Below are positions 1-8,631 of a stretch of 64,000 nucleotides of DNA, one piece after another. The stretch lies in assembly GCA_965222535.1 (NCBI GenBank), contig OZ244957.1:868001-932000 (forward strand). The letters are read 5' to 3'. Below the pieces are notes generated by a model. The model was not told the origin of the DNA. It saw nothing but the letters and a program-made list of their open reading frames with translations, and ran no database searches. Position numbers and translations under genes: made by a program. The stretch is from G965222535 sp965222535 (lineage in GTDB: Bacteria > Pseudomonadota > Gammaproteobacteria > HK1). How positions within the stretch are numbered: position 1 is the stretch's first letter; every line of letters begins with the position of its first letter.

Positions 1-208
1 CAACAGCAGTCGAACTTTGCAGAGCGCTGGCCGCCACAAGGCCGACTAGGAATGCGCGATAGCGGTTGTTGGTTCGTTTACTGATCGCGTCCCCAATACG
101 CCGGCCGCAGGCCCGCGTCATGCCCGTGCGGGTCATACGCGCACCCCACAAAAGCAGCGTTGCGCTACCGGCAATCAGAATGAAGAGCCCCGTCCAGGAT
201 AGACTCAC
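1..208 (-). CDS. Na/Pi-cotransporter family protein, N-terminal part only (gene continues past the left edge)
   Basis: Reading leftwards from a GTG at 208, the frame stays open to the window edge and gives 69 residues. It begins with a hydrophobic segment (SWTGLFILIAGSATLLLWG), followed by RMTRTGMTRACG and, near the edge, FLVGLVAASALQSSTA. A first membrane helix, a basic RM.RTG..RA loop and the QSST signature are characteristic of the sodium-dependent phosphate cotransporter NptA/PhoU-associated family, which imports phosphate across the inner membrane. This start is the best available: no ATG lies upstream in frame, and repeat sequence starts within about 10 bases. The ribosome-binding site is weak. 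The family assignment rests only on the N-terminus, so substrate and domain composition cannot be judged. Confidence 0.72.
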   Translation of the reverse strand, partial: MSLSWTGLFILIAGSATLLLWGARMTRTGMTRACGRRIGDAISKRTNNRYRAFLVGLVAASALQSSTAV

Positions 209-215
209 TAGCTGG

Positions 216-376
216 GACCTCGAAAAATCCTGAAATGGGAAGGGGAGTTGGGGGAAGGGTTGCTATGAATAATTTCGTAAGCCTCCCCGAAGTTGTGAAT
301 TAATATACCTTCACCAATATAACACCGTGAGGGCAGATCGAAAAGCAGGCTTTGCCAGTTTTTTGAGCTGCCCCCT
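216..376 (+). repeat. R1-type repeat (divergent) with attached terminal hairpin
   Basis: Opens with ACCTCGAAAAATCCTGAAATGGG and a G-rich stretch typical of R1, then a degenerate core (ATAATTTCGTAAGCC). Its right part, with TATAACACCGTGAGGGCA, recurs near 38425. It ends in a hairpin-like GGCAGATCGAAAAGC / GCCAGTTTTTTGAGCTGCC. It lies just upstream of the partial transporter gene on the opposite strand. Confidence 0.55.
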
Positions 377-387
377 ATCTGTTTTGA

Positions 388-466
388 GGTCAACACCAAG
401 CTGAAATGTCCTCTTTTGCCCCATTCAGAAGGTCCCCTTGGGCCATTTATGAATTAGCCGCCCCCT
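388..466 (-). repeat. R3 repeat copy (degenerate)
   Basis: Reads GTCAACACCAAGCTGAAATGTCC and then TTTTGCCCCATTCAGAA. This is the reverse complement of the R3 sequence at 24908-24990, with several substitutions in the palindromic centre. Neither this copy nor the others contains an open frame that looks coding. Confidence 0.6.
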
Positions 467-572
467 GCCGTAAGTGCCCCCACAGATGCTCAACGGGCAG
501 CTTCCAACGTGAGGTTTGCCGTTGCCGCTCTGGCATAGCGGCTGCGGTTAGTGTCTCTGGGAGCTTTGATAT

Positions 573-880
573 TTTAATCCTCAAACTGCACAAGCTGCGC
601 TGGGCAGTTTGAGGATAATTTTACAAAAAAGACGTTTATATTGGGGAAAGGGTGAAGGCGGTAGTAAGGCTCTGGAATAGTGGAGGGCGGCGCTCTGGAA
701 TTGGGGGCAATACCCCTTCCATCAATCATTTCATGGTACCGCTTTGCGGTCTTCGCCGGTCAGCGAACGGTGCACCGCTGGCGCTCCTAATTAAAAAATT
801 AAAACGATACCCCCCTGTCCCCCATCTCGTTGATGGTTTTCGAGGTTCCCAAAGGGGCCATTGTAGCTTTGGATAAAGGG
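573..880 (+). repeat. R2 repeat copy with variable-stem hairpin
   Basis: Starts with a perfect 11-bp stem (579-589 pairing with 604-614), followed by AAAAAAGACGTTTATATTGGGG, CTCTGGAATAGTGGAGGG, and the block TTTCATGGTACCGC...GGTCAGCGAACGG...AATTAAAAAATTAAAA. The same order of blocks is found at 7795-8420, 13342-13812, 24383-24900 (inverted) and 38000-38330. This copy is one of the more diverged. From 881 to 1110 I see no gene and no recognisable element. Confidence 0.7.
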
Positions 881-1120
881 AGCCCTTATTGCTTTGGGCT
901 AACACCTCCCTCATAATGCGTTTGAAGCCCCCTAAGAATGCGCTATGATGTGCACTCAGGCAGCTCTGTTGCGCTGTTTTTTTCCATCGCTTCTCCTCCA
1001 TTGCGGCGAAATAACCTCGCTTGTGGTCGTTCCCCTTGCGCCTTATGGTACTTAAGCCACATTCACCAGCACCCAAGCCCTGTCCCGTGGATTCAGCGTC
1101 TGGATAACCTCTTGAAAATC

Positions 1121-1220
1121 TTGAAAAACATCAATGGGTTGGGGGTTAGGGGAATGGAGATGATTAGCTGTAACGTAAGCCATTGATTTATAATCCTTCC
1201 CCCAATAGACAAGTCCCGCA
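1121..1220 (+). repeat. R1 repeat copy
   Basis: Shows TTGAAAAACATCAATGGGTTGGGGG, then TGTAACGTAAG, CATTGATTTATAA, CCTTCCCCCAATAGACAAG and TCCCGCAG, which is the R1 order of blocks. It sits about 100 bases upstream of htpX. The short open frames across it are repeat shadows. Confidence 0.8.
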
Positions 1221-1326
1221 GCTGCCCTCTTGGCGGGAGAGTGCTTTTTGAGGGTATTGGTTGTGGCGGCGGTCATTTGGTGCCCTTTACGGTTCCCCCC
1301 CCCCGTTTACAGTCTGGTAAAGCCTA

Positions 1327-2238
1327 ATGAAAAGTGTTGCGTTGTTTCTCATCACCAATCTTGCGATTGTGTTTGTGCTGAGCATTACCCTGAGTCTGCT
1401 CGGCTTCAGCGGTTTCCTTGACGCCCAAGGGGTTAACCTCAATATCCCAGCGCTGCTGGTATTCGCCGCGGTGTTCGGCATGGGCGGGTCGTTGATATCG
1501 CTGATGCTATCGAAGTTCATGGCCAAGAAGATGACCAATGCTCAAGTCATCAAACAGCCGCGCAATGAGCGGGAGCGCTGGTTGCTGGAAACCGTCCGCA
1601 GGCAGGCGCATGCGGCAGGGATTGGGATGCCGGACGTGGCGATCTATCCGAGCGGCGATATCAACGCCTTCGCCACCGGTGCGCGGCGCAATAGCGCCTT
1701 AGTCGCTGTCAGCGAAGGCTTGCTGCAACGCATGAAAGGGGATGAAGTTGAAGCCGTGCTAGCGCATGAGGTCAGCCATGTGGCTAACGGCGACATGATT
1801 ACGCTGGCCCTGATCCAAGGGGTCATCAATACCTTCGTTATTTTCCTGTCGCGCATCATTGGGCACCTCATCGATCGGGCGGTATTCAAAAACGAACGTG
1901 GTCACGGACCGGCTTTTTGGATCACGGCGATCATTGCTGAGCTGATTCTGGGGTTCTTGGCCAGCGTTATCGTGATGTGGTTCAGCCGAAAGCGTGAGTT
2001 TCATGCCGATGCTGGCGGTGCTAAATTGGCTGGGAGACAGAAAATGATCAGCGCTTTGGAACGCCTAAAATCATCCGCGGGCGAGCCCGACTTGCCCGAT
2101 CAACTGTCCGCCTTCGGCATCTCTGGTGGCGTTGGTGGCGGCCTCAAGCGCTTGTTTATGTCACACCCACCCCTCGATGAACGCATCGCCGCACTGCGCA
2201 ACGCAGGCAAGGCGGCGGGCGTAGTGGTGGAGCGATAA
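1327..2238 (+). CDS. htpX: membrane-bound zinc metalloprotease HtpX (M48)
   Basis: This 303-residue protein is an integral inner-membrane protease. In the family it degrades misfolded membrane proteins with FtsH, with its active site facing the cytoplasm. The zinc-binding HEXXH is at residues 147-151 (AHEVSH). The likely third ligand is the glutamate of KREFHADAG (about residue 222), a pairing diagnostic for M48B. Two N-terminal membrane segments (about 5-27 and 39-62) and two after the HEXXH (about 158-175 and 197-219) match the usual topology. Length is close to the E. coli protein (293). The start is ATG at 1327; no strong ribosome-binding site is seen. A strong hairpin 12 bases after the stop probably ends the transcript. 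A stress promoter cannot be demonstrated here. Confidence 0.95.
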   Translation: MKSVALFLITNLAIVFVLSITLSLLGFSGFLDAQGVNLNIPALLVFAAVFGMGGSLISLMLSKFMAKKMTNAQVIKQPRNERERWLLETVRRQAHAAGIGMPDVAIYPSGDINAFATGARRNSALVAVSEGLLQRMKGDEVEAVLAHEVSHVANGDMITLALIQGVINTFVIFLSRIIGHLIDRAVFKNERGHGPAFWITAIIAELILGFLASVIVMWFSRKREFHADAGGAKLAGRQKMISALERLKSSAGEPDLPDQLSAFGISGGVGGGLKRLFMSHPPLDERIAALRNAGKAAGVVVER

Positions 2239-2249
2239 CCGAATATTCA

Positions 2250-2290
2250 GGCACCTCGAAAAACCAGCTTTGCCAGTTTTTCGAGGTGCC
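2250..2290 (+). terminator. perfect 15-bp hairpin after htpX (R1-associated hairpin unit)
   Basis: GGCACCTCGAAAAAC (2250-2264) pairs exactly with GTTTTTCGAGGTGCC (2276-2290). The A-run/T-run in the stem gives bidirectional terminator character between htpX and efp. The same hairpin recurs at 28303-28338, 32264-32307 and 62902-62945, so it is also a dispersed unit. Confidence 0.65.
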
Positions 2291-2316
2291 GATGCGCTAA
2301 TTGAACCGAGCAAGCC

Positions 2317-2889
2317 GTGACCGCCCATAACACCAATGCCATAAAAAATGGCATGAAGCTGATGATCGATAGCGAGCCCTGCCTAGTGCTCAATGTAGAG
2401 TTTGTCAAACCCGGCAAAGGGCAAGCATTCACCCGCATCAAGTACCGTAATCTGATCAGCGCACGGGTGGTGGAGCGCACTTGGAAGGCGAATGAAAACA
2501 TCGAAGGTGCCGATGTCATGGAACTCAACCTGCGCTATATCTACAACGACGGAGCGCAGTGGCATTTCATGGACGAGCAGAGCTTTGAGCAATACGCTGT
2601 CAACGCTGCGACGATTGGTGCCGGCACGCAATGGCTACGTGAACAGGCCGTGGTATCGGTACTGCTGTGGAACGGCAATCCAATCGCCGTTACCCCGCCG
2701 AACTTCGTCGAGCTTACGGTCACCGAAAGCGATCCCGGGATCAAAGGCGACACCGCCAGCGGTGCGACCAAGCCGGCCATACTCGAAACCGGCGCGACGA
2801 TTAAGGTGCCGCTGTTTGTCACCGTCGGCGAGCGTGTGCGGATCGATACCCGCAGCGGTGAATACGTCTCACGCGTTAAAAATGGATGA
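2317..2889 (+). CDS. efp: elongation factor P
   Basis: EF-P binds ribosomes stalled on polyproline stretches and promotes peptide-bond formation. The 190-residue product has the KOW-like N-terminal domain, a central OB domain and a C-terminal OB domain ending in TRSGEYVSRVKNG, close to the E. coli C-terminus. The modified lysine is K34 in VKPGKGQAF, the position that receives beta-lysine in the EpmA/EpmB pathway. The start is GTG at 2317; no ATG in this frame gives the conserved N-terminus. The stop overlaps the start of epmA by four bases (ATGA), so substrate and modifying enzyme are translationally coupled. No epmB is in the window. Confidence 0.97.
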   Translation: MTAHNTNAIKNGMKLMIDSEPCLVLNVEFVKPGKGQAFTRIKYRNLISARVVERTWKANENIEGADVMELNLRYIYNDGAQWHFMDEQSFEQYAVNAATIGAGTQWLREQAVVSVLLWNGNPIAVTPPNFVELTVTESDPGIKGDTASGATKPAILETGATIKVPLFVTVGERVRIDTRSGEYVSRVKNG

Positions 2890-3866
2890 GCCCCAACAGC
2901 GAGTACGCATGGCACCCCAGCGCAACGCTTGACAACCTGCGCCAGCGCGCAAAGATCATCGCCGCCATCCGCGCATTCTTCGCCGAACGTGGCGCGTGGG
3001 AGGTGGAGACCCCAACGCTTTGCAGCGCCGCTAACCCCGAAGCGGGGATCTGCGCTGTCAGCGCCAGTGCCAGCGGTAGCGGTAGCGCCAAAGCAACGCG
3101 CCGTTGGCTGCAATCCTCGCCTGAGTTTGCCATGAAGCGTTTGTTGGCCGCCGCCAGTGGTGCTATCTTCCAAATCGCGCGAGTGTTTCGCGGCGGCGAA
3201 TGCGGTCGTTTGCACAACCCCGAATTCACGATGCTGGAATGGTATCGCCCGGGGTTTGATACCAACGCATTGATGACCGAAGTAGCCGCTCTGGTTGACC
3301 GCATAGTGGGTGCAAAACCCTACCAACGCTTGTCCTGCCGTGAGGCGTTTATGCAAAGCGCCGCGGCTCTGGACCCGTTCACCGCAACCGACGCGGCGTT
3401 GCGCAAAGCATGTCTGGCAGCCAACCTTGCGCCCACTGCGACGCCGTTATCGCGCCGCCAAGCGCTCGACTACCTACTGAGTGCCACCGTTGTGCCACGG
3501 CTTGCGCAGCAACGCTGTTTTATTTATGATTTTCCGCTAACGCAGGCATCGTATGCGTTTATCAAACTAGGTACGCCGCCTCTTGCCGATCGTTTTGAGT
3601 TGTATGTGGATGGAATTGAGATCGCCAATGGCTATCAAGAGCTGACCGATGCTGAGCAACAGCGCCAACGATTTGACGATGAGCAGCGTATGCGCCGCGA
3701 AAACAACCTCGAGGCAGTGCCGATCGATACCCGCTTGCTGAACGCATTGGCGCATGGCTTGCCAGCCTGCTCTGGGGTCGCGGTTGGCATTGACCGCCTG
3801 CTGATGCTGGCGCTTGGTGCCACTCATATCAGCGAAGTCATGGCCTTCGCCGCTGATCGTGCGTAA
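2886..3866 (+). CDS. epmA: EF-P--(R)-beta-lysine ligase EpmA (GenX/PoxA/YjeA)
   Basis: A class II aminoacyl-tRNA-synthetase-like enzyme that attaches lysine or beta-lysine to K34 of EF-P. The 326-residue protein is just the catalytic core of LysRS: motif 1 region near residues 15-45 (ETPTLCSAANPE), motif 2 around 105-125 (RVFRGGECGRLHNPEFTMLEW) and motif 3 at the end (GVAVGIDRLLMLALG). The N-terminal anticodon-binding OB domain of true LysRS is absent, which separates EpmA from tRNA-charging enzymes. It overlaps efp by four bases. A short serine/glycine/alanine-rich insertion (SASASGSGSAK) follows the first motif. The beta-lysine-forming partner EpmB must be elsewhere or missing. Confidence 0.95.
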   Translation: MSPNSEYAWHPSATLDNLRQRAKIIAAIRAFFAERGAWEVETPTLCSAANPEAGICAVSASASGSGSAKATRRWLQSSPEFAMKRLLAAASGAIFQIARVFRGGECGRLHNPEFTMLEWYRPGFDTNALMTEVAALVDRIVGAKPYQRLSCREAFMQSAAALDPFTATDAALRKACLAANLAPTATPLSRRQALDYLLSATVVPRLAQQRCFIYDFPLTQASYAFIKLGTPPLADRFELYVDGIEIANGYQELTDAEQQRQRFDDEQRMRRENNLEAVPIDTRLLNALAHGLPACSGVAVGIDRLLMLALGATHISEVMAFAADRA

Positions 3867-3973
3867 CGCTTTGATGACACAGTGGTTTTCCATCCTCCGC
3901 AATCACCGTAGCACCGTCGACCAGCGCATTGCCCACGTGTTGCTGGATCCCCATAACCCCTGAGATGATCAAC

Positions 3974-5407
3974 ATGAAGCCAACCTCAATAGCACAGTTG
4001 CTCGGCGTTACCGCCGCCTTGAGTTTTGCGATGGTTACCGCTGTCGCACGCGATTTGCCCGATTTCACACAGCTAGTGGAGGACAATCGAGCCGCCGTAG
4101 TGAATATCAGCACGACCCAGAAGAAGGTTGTGGATAATCGCTTGAAAAGCCTTCCCGAGGGCATTGAAATCCCGGATCTGCCTGAAGGCCCAATGCGCGA
4201 TTTCTTGCGTCGTTTTTTCGGTGAAGAACGTGAAGAGCGCTCGAAGAACTCCTATTCGCTGGGCTCCGGTTTCATCATCAGTGCTGACGGCTACCTGATT
4301 TCCAATACCCATGTGGTTAGTGACGCCGATGAAATCATTGTCCGTTTGCACGACGGCCGGGAACTGCTCGCCACCGTTATTGGCAGCGACAAACCCAGCG
4401 ATATCGCGCTACTGAAGATCGATGCCAGCGATCTACCGGTGGTCAAAATCGGCGCTGGATACGATTTAAAAGTCGGTGAATGGGTGTTAGCCATCGGCTC
4501 CCCGTTCGGCTTTGAGCACACCGTCACCGCAGGCATCGTCAGCGCCAAACAGCGCAGCCTGCCACGCGGTAACTACGTCCCCTTTATCCAAACCGATGTC
4601 GCGATTAACCCGGGTAATTCGGGCGGCCCATTGTTCAATATGGAGGGCCGCGTGGTGGGCGTCAATTCGCAGATCTTCAGCCGCACTGGTGGTTTTATGG
4701 GGCTATCGTTTGCGATACCGATCGAGGACGCCATCAATGTTGCCGAGCAGCTTCGAGAACACGGGCGGGTATCCCGGGGTTGGCTGGGCGTAGTGTTCCA
4801 GAGCGTGACCCGTGAGTTAGCCGAATCCTTCGGCCTCGATCGCGTACAGGGGGCGTTGATAGCCGATGTACTGCGCGACAGCCCGGCCGCCAAAGCCGGC
4901 TTGCACGTCGGCGATATTATCATCGCTTTCAACGAGCAGTCGATAAAACGCTCCGGCGATCTGCCGCCGATCGTTGGGCGTACGCCGGTCGGCAAGCAGG
5001 TCACGCTGCAAGTGCTGCGTGACGGCAAACAGATCGCGTTGCCGGTTATTGTCACCGAACTACCCAGCGATGATGCGGTACAGGCGATGGCCAACCCCGA
5101 CCGCGCGGTGCCGCGCAGCGTCGATCTGGAGCAGCTTGGATTGGTGGTCGAAGACCACCGCACGACCTCGGACGACGGCAGCGCGACGGTTGCCAAAGGC
5201 GGGGTTGTAGTGCAAAACGTAACCCACGGGCCGGCATCCCGTGCTGGCATTCGCCAGCAAGATATTATCCTCAGGATCAACAACCAGGCGGTAACCGATA
5301 GCGCAACATTCAAGCAAATTGCGACCAGTCTCCCACGCGAAAAGCCGATCGCGGTGCTCATTCAACGCAACGGCAATTCCCTTTTCCTAGTACTGAAAAT
5401 CGAATGA
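3974..5407 (+). CDS. degP: Do-family periplasmic serine protease/chaperone (DegP/DegQ/MucD type)
   Basis: A trypsin-like protease of envelope quality control. From the ATG at 3974 (477 residues) there is a signal peptide of about 25 residues, the protease domain with triad H113 (SNTHVV), D143 (SDIALL) and S216 (GNSGGPL), then two PDZ domains at about 260-345 and 385-470. The frame extends back to 3929, but those 15 residues precede the basic start of the signal peptide and are unlikely to be used. Length is near E. coli DegP (474) and Pseudomonas MucD; which paralogue it equals cannot be decided. No rseA/mucA-type regulators lie nearby. The 107 bases between epmA and this gene hold no feature I can name. 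Confidence 0.93.
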   Translation: MKPTSIAQLLGVTAALSFAMVTAVARDLPDFTQLVEDNRAAVVNISTTQKKVVDNRLKSLPEGIEIPDLPEGPMRDFLRRFFGEEREERSKNSYSLGSGFIISADGYLISNTHVVSDADEIIVRLHDGRELLATVIGSDKPSDIALLKIDASDLPVVKIGAGYDLKVGEWVLAIGSPFGFEHTVTAGIVSAKQRSLPRGNYVPFIQTDVAINPGNSGGPLFNMEGRVVGVNSQIFSRTGGFMGLSFAIPIEDAINVAEQLREHGRVSRGWLGVVFQSVTRELAESFGLDRVQGALIADVLRDSPAAKAGLHVGDIIIAFNEQSIKRSGDLPPIVGRTPVGKQVTLQVLRDGKQIALPVIVTELPSDDAVQAMANPDRAVPRSVDLEQLGLVVEDHRTTSDDGSATVAKGGVVVQNVTHGPASRAGIRQQDIILRINNQAVTDSATFKQIATSLPREKPIAVLIQRNGNSLFLVLKIE

Positions 5408-5468
5408 GCAAGGTTGTCGCTGACACCCTGCTCCTGCTCCTGACTATGATTATGGACCCCCACAAAAA

Positions 5469-6353
5469 ATGGCCCCTTACGCTGAACGTTTGATTGACGG
5501 CAAGGCTTTCGCCGCGGCGCTTTGTGAGCGTCTCGCCGTTGATGTTGCAGCGCTCAAAGAGCAGCATCAACTGTTCCCGAAGCTCGCCGTGGTATTGATC
5601 GGTGAAGATCCCGCGAGCCAGATTTACGTACGCAACAAGAGTAAACAATGCACTGCCGTTGGCATCGAGTCAGTGCAGCATCGGCTACCGCCTTTGACCA
5701 GCGAGGCGGCGTTGCTGGCGCTCGTCCAGCGGCTCAATGACGATCCGAGCGTCAATGGCATCTTGGTGCAATTGCCGTTGCCGCAGCATATCCGCAGCAA
5801 TGCGGTGATCGCCGCTATCGATCCCCAAAAGGACGTTGATGGCTTCCATACCACCAACGTTGGCCTGTTGAGCAGCGGTGGTAACGGTTTGACGCCGTGT
5901 ACCCCGCTGGGTTGCCTGATGCTGCTCAAGGATCGCCTGAAATCGCTCAGCGGCGCACGTGCGATCGTCATCGGGCGCTCAAACATTGTCGGCAAACCGA
6001 TGGCGCAACTGCTGCTGGCCGAGCACTGCACGGTCACTATCGCGCATTCACGCACCCGCGATCTGGCGGCGGAAACACGCCGCGCCGAAATCGTCATCGC
6101 CGCAGTAGGGCGCGCGCAGATGGTCAGCGGCGACTGGATCGCGCCTGGGGCGGTGGTGATCGATGTCGGGATCAACCGCATCCAAGGTACCGACGGCAAG
6201 AGCCAGTTGGTCGGCGATGTCGATTTTGCCAGCGCGGTCACGGTTGCTGCTGGCATTACCCCGGTGCCCGGCGGCGTTGGTCCGATGACAATCGCTTGCC
6301 TGCTGCACAATACCGTGCTGGCGAGCCGCCGCCAACACCACCTCAGCCACTGA
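5469..6353 (+). CDS. folD: bifunctional methylenetetrahydrofolate dehydrogenase/cyclohydrolase FolD
   Basis: Cytosolic enzyme interconverting 5,10-methylene-THF, methenyl-THF and 10-formyl-THF with NADP. The 294 residues contain the YVRNKSKQC segment with the catalytic lysine, QLPLPQHI, the dinucleotide-binding GRSNIVGKPMA, VDVGIN and the C-terminal PGGVGPMT signature. Start is ATG at 5469; an upstream ATG at 5452 is out of frame. Length matches the family (about 285-300). folC follows immediately. Together with glyA elsewhere in the window this covers one-carbon unit handling. Confidence 0.97.
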   Translation: MAPYAERLIDGKAFAAALCERLAVDVAALKEQHQLFPKLAVVLIGEDPASQIYVRNKSKQCTAVGIESVQHRLPPLTSEAALLALVQRLNDDPSVNGILVQLPLPQHIRSNAVIAAIDPQKDVDGFHTTNVGLLSSGGNGLTPCTPLGCLMLLKDRLKSLSGARAIVIGRSNIVGKPMAQLLLAEHCTVTIAHSRTRDLAAETRRAEIVIAAVGRAQMVSGDWIAPGAVVIDVGINRIQGTDGKSQLVGDVDFASAVTVAAGITPVPGGVGPMTIACLLHNTVLASRRQHHLSH

Positions 6354-6388
6354 CCGCTAAGGCGCGGCTGTTCCAGCTGTCGCACACC

Positions 6389-7726
6389 TTGTCGAAAAAC
6401 GCCGCGAGCATCGCCGAGGCGATCGCTTTTATCCAGCAGCGCATACCCCATCCGCCGCGCTCAGTCAGGCTGCGTGAGGCGCTGGGCTTAGCGCCGATGC
6501 AGCGGCTACTGCGTGCGCTCGGCAACCCCGAAGTGGGCCTCAAGGTGCTGCACATCACCGGCTCCAAAGGCAAGAGCTCAACCGCCCGCTGCGCCGAACA
6601 CATTGCCGGCGCACTCGGTGCACGCAGCGGCATGTTCACCTCGCCCCATCTGCATCACTGGACCGAGCGCATACGCATTGCCGGTAAGCCGCTAAGCGAC
6701 GCTTACTTCGGCGCTTTGATCGCCCGCATCCGCCCGCTGGTTAACGCGTTGGCACTCGAGGATGCACAAGCCGCACCGACCTTCTTCGAGATCCTGACGG
6801 CGGCAGCGTTACTCGCATTTCGCGAGCAGGGCGTCAACTGCGCAATCATCGAGGTTGGGATCGGTGGTCGCCTTGATGCGACCAATGCGGTCGCCGCCGA
6901 GGTGTGCTGCATCACTTCGATCGAGCGTGAGCACACCGAGCGCCTAGGTAAAACGCTGGCTTTGATCGCGGGCGAAAAAGCCGGCATTATAAAACCCGGC
7001 GCAACCGCGGTGATCAGTGCGCGGTTGGCACCACCGGCGGCGCAGGTGCTCAAAGCACGTGCCCTCTCGGCAGCAGTGCCGCTGCTTTGCCTTGGGCGGC
7101 ACATCACCGTCCGTGCGCTGCGTGGGCGCTACCGCAACGGCGCTCATGTTACTTACGCGAACCAGACGTTTACGCTGCCCCTGCCAATTCCAACCCGATG
7201 CCATGCGAGCAACGCCGCGATCGCTCTTGCCGGCGTGTTCCGCTTGCTTGCACCGCCGGCGAAGATGCGCCAGCCGGCCCTCTCTGGCTTAGCATCGCTG
7301 TCCCTTCCAGGCTGCTTGGAGCACTTCGGTAATGCACCCAGAGTGGTTGTTGACGGTGCCCACACGCACGCTTCAATGCAAAACCTGCTGGCGTCTTTGA
7401 ACCCCCCGCCAGGGACGCGGCTGATCAGCGTCATTGCCCTCACCGACAACAAGCATCCGGCGTTTTTAAAACCCCTGATCGTGCGCTCGCAGCATCTCAT
7501 CGCGACGGAGGCGGATGCAACGCGATCACTCGCGGCACGCCGCTTGGCGGAGCGGATCGGGCAGTTGTGCCCGAGTGCCCGCGTGGTCGCAGAGCCTGAC
7601 CCCAACGCCGCGATAGCACTGGCATTGCGCCATGCCACGAACGACACCTTGATCTGCATCACGGGATCGATCTATCTTGCCGCCATCGCAAGAGCAAAGT
7701 GGCGAGAAGCAGGAACGCCTGTATAA
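6389..7726 (+). CDS. folC: folylpolyglutamate synthase / dihydrofolate synthase FolC
   Basis: Mur-ligase-type enzyme that adds glutamate to dihydropteroate and/or reduced folates. The ATP-binding loop reads HITGSKGKSSTA, followed by GMFTSPHLHHWTERIRI, the signature IIEVGIGGRLDATN, and a glutamate-ligase domain from about residue 290 (VVDGAHTHASMQNLL). The open frame extends far back inside folD, but that part is a shadow. No ATG lies before the conserved LGLAPMQRLLRALGNP region, so I chose TTG at 6389, which keeps the usual N-terminal helix (SIAEAIAFIQQRI) and gives 445 residues. The true start is uncertain. The gene follows folD by 35 bases, with no terminator between. Confidence 0.9.
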   Translation: MSKNAASIAEAIAFIQQRIPHPPRSVRLREALGLAPMQRLLRALGNPEVGLKVLHITGSKGKSSTARCAEHIAGALGARSGMFTSPHLHHWTERIRIAGKPLSDAYFGALIARIRPLVNALALEDAQAAPTFFEILTAAALLAFREQGVNCAIIEVGIGGRLDATNAVAAEVCCITSIEREHTERLGKTLALIAGEKAGIIKPGATAVISARLAPPAAQVLKARALSAAVPLLCLGRHITVRALRGRYRNGAHVTYANQTFTLPLPIPTRCHASNAAIALAGVFRLLAPPAKMRQPALSGLASLSLPGCLEHFGNAPRVVVDGAHTHASMQNLLASLNPPPGTRLISVIALTDNKHPAFLKPLIVRSQHLIATEADATRSLAARRLAERIGQLCPSARVVAEPDPNAAIALALRHATNDTLICITGSIYLAAIARAKWREAGTPV

Positions 7727-7794
7727 TCGCGCCGCGCTTTGGTTCGGCAGCGCTTGAATCGCGCTGCGTTGAACGCTCTGGAAAGGGCTTCGGG

Positions 7795-8420
7795 CGAGGC
7801 TCTGGAATCTTTAATATTTTTAATCCTGAGATGCTAGGCAACGCCTAGCATCTCAGGAGTCTAAGGAGGGTAAAGACGTTTATATTGGGGGAAGCCTGCT
7901 ATTGGCAATGCGCCGATGTATCGGAGAAGAAGAACCCTCCAGCGGTAATTTCATGGTGCCGTTGACCGGTCTATGCCGGTCAGCGAACGATGCGCCGTTA
8001 GGCGCTCCAAATAAAAAATAAAAAAACACAGGCGTGTTAAACGCACCTAAACGCGGTACCCCCTTCCCCCAAACCCCTAACCCCAGCATCTCCTGCACCC
8101 TCGGCTTAGCGCCGTGCAGGGCCGAGGATTGTAGTAAGGCTCTGGCATAGTGGAGGGTAATGCTCTGGAATAGGGGCAATGACCCTTCCAGCGAACGGCG
8201 CGCCGTTAGGCGCTCCAAATAAAAAATAAAAAAAACACAGGCGTGTTTAGCACCCCTAGACGCGGTACTCCCTTCCCCCAAACCCCTAACCCCAGGATCT
8301 CCTGCGCCCTCGCCTCGACGCCGTGCAGGGCCCCGAGGGCGGGTGAAGACTCTGGAATGACCGCGGGCGAGGCTCTGGGATGAGAGCATGACAATAGCCC
8401 TTTCCTGCATCTTTAAGTAA
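7795..8420 (+). repeat. R2 repeat, one full and one partial copy in tandem
   Basis: The first unit starts with a perfect 15-bp hairpin (7825-7839 with 7843-7857), then GTAAAGACGTTTATATTGGGG, the block TTTCATGGTGCCG...CCGGTCAGCGAACG, CCAAATAAAAAATAAAAAA and CACAGGCGTGTT, to about 8110. A second unit lacking the hairpin and the first block runs from about 8130 to 8420 with CTCTGGAATAGGGG, CGCCGTTAGGCGCTCC and the A-rich run again. The region 7866-8085 is nearly identical to 13507-13725 and to the inverted 24590-24812, implying recent spread. Confidence 0.8.
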
Positions 8421-8545
8421 CACCGGTATATTTTTTGATCGCCGGCTGCTGCCATACCTTTACTGGACCGGCGCAACCGCAAGATGGTTCCGCTCTGACG
8501 GTAAGTGTTCTTTAATTACGCGTGGATTATATATTACGCTAACTG

Positions 8546-8572
8546 TTTGGTATAATACAGTCGTAGCCTGTA
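8546..8572 (+). promoter_or_regulatory. possible promoter and 9-bp inverted repeat before the lipoprotein cassette
   Basis: TTTGGTATAAT (8546-8556) is a good extended -10 box. The -35 position (about 8528-8533) is only TATATA, so strength is uncertain. The -10 overlaps an inverted repeat, ATAATACAG (8552-8560) with CTGTATTAT (8568-8576). GTTATGT at 8582-8588 repeats the cassette junction sequence at 9324-9330. Confidence 0.35.
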
Positions 8573-8631
8573 TTATGTACTGTTATGTTTCAAAATCAAA
8601 CCTCAATCAATCATGAAGAGGTAGTATTCTC

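Noticed and set aside
1052..1276. Minus-strand open frame of 74 codons upstream of htpX
   Set aside because: Most of it is R1 sequence read backwards; no family resemblance and no ribosome-binding site.
5897..6388. Upstream extension of the FolC frame inside folD
   Set aside because: It is the alternative frame of folD and lacks similarity to FolC.
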